A DNA stretch of 34,474 bases from Candidatus Hydrogenedentota bacterium (GTDB lineage Bacteria; Hydrogenedentota; Hydrogenedentia; Hydrogenedentales; JAGMZX01). This document shows, one piece after another, positions 31,091-34,474 of the stretch (within the stretch, counting starts at the first letter, position 1; each line of letters opens with the position of its first letter). Below the pieces are notes generated by a model that had not been told where the DNA came from, made no database searches, and worked only from the letters and a program-made list of their open reading frames with translations. The stretch spans positions 1 to 34,474 of the forward strand of contig JAGMZX010000026.1 of NCBI GenBank assembly GCA_018005585.1, given 5' to 3'. The position numbers and the translations under genes are program-made.

Positions 31091-31546
31091 TTGGCGACGA
31101 AATACGTTTACAGGGCGCGCACGGAAACCGCGCGCGAGACGCGCAGGGGCGTCTTCGAACGTCTTCGTGTGCCGGCCGCGCCGTCACGCGCACGCTTCTC
31201 GTTGCTCTCGATCGGCATTCTCGCCTTTGCGATTTTCGTGCTTCTCTATGCGCGTGACCTGCCCGCGTTCCGGTTCCTGGGCCAACCGGTGCTCCACGGC
31301 GAAGGCGTCATCATCGAGAAGCTCTCAGGCCCCGGCGGCGGAAGGGAGGAGGCGCCGCTGCTGCGCTTCGCAATCACGACTCCTGAGGGCGCGCGCATCG
31401 AGGCGGAACGCCCAGTGCCGCCCGAACTCTGGGAACGCCTGAACGCCGGAGACAGGGTCGGGCTCTTGTTTCAGGTCAGCCGGGACGGCGGGTCGGCGCG
31501 TGTCCGTCAAGTGGGACAAGTTGCGTTGCCCAAGCCGATACAGTAG
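31091..31546 (+). CDS. Small one-TM protein with a C-terminal beta-domain (DUF3592-like)
   Basis: TTG 31091 has GAGGG 8 bases upstream and gives 151 residues; the long open frame upstream overlaps degP and the terminator and is not coding. A basic N-terminus (about 40 residues) is followed by one membrane helix (FSLLSIGILAFAIFVLLYAR). A compact beta-rich domain follows, with GEGVIIEKLSGPGG, LLRFAITTPEGARIEAERPV and LNAGDRVGLLFQV. The pattern of a hydrophobic anchor plus a turn-rich domain carrying a G-x-V-I-x-x-x start recalls DUF3592-type proteins, but similarity by eye is weak. No function is claimed. It starts the last group of genes. Confidence 0.6.
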   Translation: MATKYVYRARTETARETRRGVFERLRVPAAPSRARFSLLSIGILAFAIFVLLYARDLPAFRFLGQPVLHGEGVIIEKLSGPGGGREEAPLLRFAITTPEGARIEAERPVPPELWERLNAGDRVGLLFQVSRDGGSARVRQVGQVALPKPIQ

Positions 31547-31601
31547 ACTCGATCGCGGAAGAAGAACACAGGGCGGAATTCCGCTTTGGAATCACCGGAA
31601 A

Positions 31602-32093
31602 ATGGCGTTGAGCGGCGAAGAATTGCAGAACCTGTTCTACCGCACTGTAGTAGTGCGCAGACCTACCTATGGCATCATAAGCGGGTACCACGAATTGCCG
31701 TACATTTGCCTGGGCGTTTCGGCGCAGGAGGGATTCGCCACGACGCGCGTGCGCGGCAGAATCCACGTTTCGCCCCGGTTTGTGATCCGGCCCGCGCAAT
31801 TCCTGCCGCAATACCAGGAGATCTTCGGCGAGGACAACGTGGACGACGGGTTGCAGGGCCGGGTCTTCGGCTTTTTGGGTTTCCGGCGCCATCCCGTCGA
31901 GTGCAAGTCCGAGTACCTCGAAGTGCAGCATCTTCGCGAACCGGTGGAACACGCGCTTTCATCCAGCATGGACGAACTCGACCGGATGGAAGACATCCGG
32001 ACGGGCGTCATCATCACGCCGGACAGCCGCTATTATCCCGTTTCGGTGGAGCGGTTCATTTCGACTATTGTGGAAGATGAATTCAGGGTCTAG
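31602..32093 (+). CDS. Conserved-looking protein of unknown function
   Basis: The 163-residue protein has no signal peptide or membrane helix and no domain I recognise. It looks like a folded mixed alpha/beta soluble protein: YRTVVVRRPTYGIISGYHEL, then RVRGRIHVSPRFVIRP, then FLGFRRHPVECKSEYLEV, and an acidic helical end DELDRMEDIRTGVIITP. The reading frame keeps the codon bias of neighbouring genes. ATG 31602 was chosen by context, but GGAAA lies too close; TTG 31608 would give better SD spacing. Frames upstream to 31500 overlap the preceding gene. It is followed 12 bases later by the coiled-coil gene, so they are probably co-transcribed. Confidence 0.6.
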   Translation: MALSGEELQNLFYRTVVVRRPTYGIISGYHELPYICLGVSAQEGFATTRVRGRIHVSPRFVIRPAQFLPQYQEIFGEDNVDDGLQGRVFGFLGFRRHPVECKSEYLEVQHLREPVEHALSSSMDELDRMEDIRTGVIITPDSRYYPVSVERFISTIVEDEFRV

Positions 32094-32105
32094 GAGCAAC
32101 GCGCC

Positions 32106-32378
32106 ATGAAAAGCGCCTACGAATTGGCCATGGAACGGCTGCAACGGGAAAGCGGCCCCATGCGCTCGCTTACGGACGCGCAGCGGGCAGCCATCAACGA
32201 GATCGACAAGCGCTACGAGGCCAGGATTGCCGAACTCCGCCTTCAATACGACCAGCAATTCAGTGAGGCGAAGACCGCGGAGGAGTTGGCCCAAATGCAG
32301 GCCGGGATGGCCGCCGCGCTCGCCGCGCTGGAAGAAAAGCGCGATAGTGAGAAGGACGCCATCTGGGAACAGGCGTGA
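32106..32378 (+). CDS. Small coiled-coil protein of PVC-type bacteria
   Basis: The 90-residue, highly charged protein begins MKSAYELAMERLQRESG and continues LTDAQRAAINEIDKRYEARI in a long helix with heptad-like spacing (AELRLQYDQQFSEAKTAEEL, ALAALEEKRDSEKDAIWEQA). From memory, small proteins starting with MKSAYELAMERL and a LTDxQ motif recur in Planctomycetes, Verrucomicrobia and Lentisphaerae with no known function; that recollection has not been checked by search. AGGAG lies about 9 bases before ATG 32106. The last four bases overlap the next gene (GTGA), so translation of the two is likely coupled. Confidence 0.8.
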   Translation: MKSAYELAMERLQRESGPMRSLTDAQRAAINEIDKRYEARIAELRLQYDQQFSEAKTAEELAQMQAGMAAALAALEEKRDSEKDAIWEQA

Positions 32379-33826
32379 CAAACGCGTCGGCGCGCACCCG
32401 GGGCGGCAGGCTTCGTCTCGCGGCGCCGTGGCTGCTGCTGGCCGCGGTTCCGGTCGTGGTGACCGTTCTGGCCGCGGCGGATCGCCAGTGGAAGACCGCT
32501 CTTCACGCGGGATTTCTTCCCGCGGACGCCCAACTTGTTGTTCAAGCGGCGGATTTCCCGGTCTTTCTCGATGCCTTGCAGCGCACACGGGCCGGTGAGG
32601 CCGTCCTTTCGGAGCTGCCGGAACTCACGCAGAGACTCGCGCTCGCCATACGCCTGGAAACGGGCATCCGCCCGACGCCGCTGCGATGGCGTGTCTGGTT
32701 CGGACCGCGGCTGCTGGCCGGGGCGCGCGGCGGCACATGGGGCCTCTGCGTCAAGCCGGGCCTGCTCGCGCGCGGCGCGCACGCCTTGAACCGGGTCTTC
32801 GGCGCGGGCCGTGGCGGAGGGGGCATCTGGCGCTATGGCCGTTTCCATTACGCGTGGCGCGACGGCTACCTCATCGTCTCGCCCGACTGCGGCTACGTGA
32901 GCGCCGCGCTGGCCGCGCCCGCCGCCGCATCGGAAGACCTCGCCGGGGACCAGGTTTCCCTTGCGTGGACAGGAACGCCCGCGGGACGGCTCGAAGTCCG
33001 CGCTTCGGCGGGGCTGCCGGTTTCGGGTGCGCTGGAGTGCCGCGTCACCGAGCGCCGTGCTCCGCTGGTCCTCGCGGACGCCTGGCCGGACGCGCCCCTC
33101 GTCTCGTTCACGGCGTCGCGGGTCGAAGACGCTGCCGCGCTGGGCGCGTTGCTGCGGCCGATTGGGGCGCGCCTCGTTGGCGAACTGCGCGCTTGCGGAC
33201 TTGCGCAAGTGCCGCAATGCGTCTCGTATGCTTGCGGCGCCTGGTTTGACCACGGCGTCGCGCCGGACTGGCAACAGGTGGTTGAAGAATGCTCAGTGGC
33301 GCTGACGGACGTGGCGTTCGGCGGCGGCATCGTGCCCATGCCGGGGCTGGCCCTTGTGCTGCGCAGTTCGCGCGCGGAGTCGGCCCCCCATCCGCTGCAG
33401 CCGCTTGTTGATGGCGATGCGTTTCCCTTCGAGTGGAACGGCGTGCCCGGCCTTGTATTCCCCGTGCTGGGCGAGTACTGGACCCTCTGTCTGGCGTCAG
33501 GCGAAAACGCCTGGTACGCCGCCGCGCAGGAACCGGCGATGTCACGCATCGCGAACCGGCTTGACACAAGTTCCATGGTGCACGCCGATATCGCGCTGCG
33601 CGTGGACTGGCGCCGCTGGAGCCGCGTGGCCGAGGAGTTCTTGCGCCGGGCTGCCCAGTTCGAGCTGGTCCCCGAGGTGGACGCGCGGGACGCCGAGCAG
33701 CTGTTGCTCCCTTATGCGCGCGTGCTGGCGCAATTCGGCACACTGCGCCTCGACGGCCGCATGGAACGCGACATTCTGCGGATCGAGGGATGCCTTGCCC
33801 AAACGGAGGCGCCGGGACGGCCATGA
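32375..33826 (+). CDS. Membrane-anchored protein of unknown function (DUF3352-like)
   Basis: The 483-residue protein starts with GTG 32375, coupled to the preceding gene. One N-terminal membrane anchor (LAAPWLLLAAVPVVVTVLAA) is followed by a large exported domain with repeated short strands. LPADAQLVVQAADFPVFLDA near the front and MVHADIALRVDWRRWSRVA near the end are the sort of phrases found in DUF3352-type exported proteins of Planctomycetes, where a protein is anchored by one helix and measures about 500-600 residues. This is a guess from pattern, not a match. No catalytic motif is visible. The stop overlaps the start of the next gene in ATGA. Confidence 0.65.
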   Translation: MTNASARTRGGRLRLAAPWLLLAAVPVVVTVLAAADRQWKTALHAGFLPADAQLVVQAADFPVFLDALQRTRAGEAVLSELPELTQRLALAIRLETGIRPTPLRWRVWFGPRLLAGARGGTWGLCVKPGLLARGAHALNRVFGAGRGGGGIWRYGRFHYAWRDGYLIVSPDCGYVSAALAAPAAASEDLAGDQVSLAWTGTPAGRLEVRASAGLPVSGALECRVTERRAPLVLADAWPDAPLVSFTASRVEDAAALGALLRPIGARLVGELRACGLAQVPQCVSYACGAWFDHGVAPDWQQVVEECSVALTDVAFGGGIVPMPGLALVLRSSRAESAPHPLQPLVDGDAFPFEWNGVPGLVFPVLGEYWTLCLASGENAWYAAAQEPAMSRIANRLDTSSMVHADIALRVDWRRWSRVAEEFLRRAAQFELVPEVDARDAEQLLLPYARVLAQFGTLRLDGRMERDILRIEGCLAQTEAPGRP

Positions 33827-34474
33827 ACCTTTCGCGAGCGATTCTCATGGTTCTGGCGCCGGTCACGGCCTGCGCTGCGGCGATGCCGCTGGAAGAATGT
33901 CTTGGTTCCGCGGGCCTCGCGCACGCGTCGGGTAACGGGGCACTGACGGTGGGCGCAAATCTGGGGGGACGCGTCGTCTCGTGTTGCTGGCCGAGTCCCG
34001 GCGCCCATGACCAGATTACGTACGTCGCCGAGCCCGGAGAGAGGCGAGACGCGCCGCCCTGGCACGGCCTTCGGTGGGGCGTGTCGTTCGGCGGCGAGTA
34101 CCTGTGGTTCGGTGCGCCCGGCGACTCTCTCGAGCAGCGGTACGCGGCGCCCGGCGCGCCCATCATCGTCACCGAAGGGCGTATGCCCGGGGATGGCGGT
34201 CAGGCGCGCCAGGTGCTGTTTGTGCATGCGGAACTGGACGTGCTGGTGGCGCGGCTCGAGGTTACAGGGCCGGATTCGCCGCCTGCATTCTGTTTCTTCG
34301 CGAATTTCACGCCCTGTACCCGGGCCGTTCCTGAATTGCCGCTGGGCGATTGGGCATTCGACGCCTTGAACGATTTCGCGGCCTATGCAGACCCTGGTTC
34401 CGGCGTGGTGACGCACTTCCGGCCCGCCGCGCCGGGCATGCGCGACTGGGAAAAAGCGCGGGCGCTGGCCGCGC
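33823..34474 (+). CDS. Secreted protein with GH15-like N-terminal domain, cut by the window end
   Basis: ATG 33823 overlaps the preceding stop, and the frame stays open to the last base, so at least 217 residues are encoded here and the 3' end lies outside. A signal peptide (MNLSRAILMVLAPVTACAAA) is followed by ASGNGALTVGANLGGRVVSC and CWPSPGAHDQITYVAEPG. These correspond to the N-terminal super-beta-sandwich of glycoside hydrolase family 15 (glucoamylase-type) proteins, where an N-G-x-L-x-V turn and a W-P-x-x-G pattern occur at the same place. A second strand set, FVHAELDVLVARLEVTGPDS, fits the same fold. The catalytic (alpha/alpha)6 barrel would come after the window, so activity cannot be judged. 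Secretion and sugar context agree with the other exported enzymes in the window. Confidence 0.65.
   Translation, partial: MNLSRAILMVLAPVTACAAAMPLEECLGSAGLAHASGNGALTVGANLGGRVVSCCWPSPGAHDQITYVAEPGERRDAPPWHGLRWGVSFGGEYLWFGAPGDSLEQRYAAPGAPIIVTEGRMPGDGGQARQVLFVHAELDVLVARLEVTGPDSPPAFCFFANFTPCTRAVPELPLGDWAFDALNDFAAYADPGSGVVTHFRPAAPGMRDWEKARALAA

Overview
The window is a GC-rich bacterial chromosomal segment. It has dense, often overlapping genes, many GTG/TTG starts and mostly SD-led translation. The gene content suggests an uncultured, heterotrophic, Gram-negative-type bacterium of the PVC superphylum or the candidate phylum Hydrogenedentota: a UroD/MtaA-like protein, secreted sugar-active proteins, a full Bat operon, and a small coiled-coil protein starting MKSAYELAMERL that I recall from PVC-type genomes. 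This taxonomic placement is inference from gene content, not from a marker-gene comparison.

Region 1 (1-1086) is gene wreckage. It holds the front part of a radical SAM/SPASM peptide maturase with an internal deletion and a frame change, followed by the tail of a protein built from GWAxG-type propeller repeats. Region 2 (1134-8675, + strand) is a group of accessory carbohydrate genes: a secreted GH32/GH43-like propeller protein, a UroD/MtaA-family protein that lacks the usual third zinc cysteine, an MFS transporter, and a 988-residue secreted glycoside-hydrolase-like protein with a malectin domain inserted in its barrel.

Region 3 (8712-15965, - strand) is housekeeping. A good sigma70-type promoter drives gap-pgk, followed by rpsO, pnp, an M16 peptidase gene and dut. 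The leader of gap has two adjacent hairpins overlapping a 25-codon CxxC mini-ORF. Intrinsic-terminator-like hairpins lie between rpsO and pnp and after pnp.

Region 4 (16324-30953, + strand) is an extended Bat (aerotolerance-type) operon. It runs: short BatD-like protein, MoxR ATPase, DUF58 protein, second BatD-like/DUF4381-like protein, two VWA membrane proteins (BatA, BatB), TPR protein, Q-rich protein, full BatD, and BatE-like TPR/SH3 protein. It then continues through 4-base stop/start overlaps into glnD (PII uridylyltransferase) and a DegP/HtrA protease, ending at a strong hairpin terminator. One 502-base spacer between moxR and the DUF58 gene breaks the otherwise tight packing. It holds an orphan ORF and a duplicated hairpin motif.

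Region 5 (31091-34474, + strand) is a run of poorly known proteins. They are a one-TM small beta-domain protein, an unrecognised protein, the PVC-type coiled-coil protein, a membrane-anchored protein, and the start of a secreted protein resembling the N-domain of GH15 enzymes that runs off the window. No rRNA, tRNA, CRISPR array, insertion sequence or prophage gene was seen.
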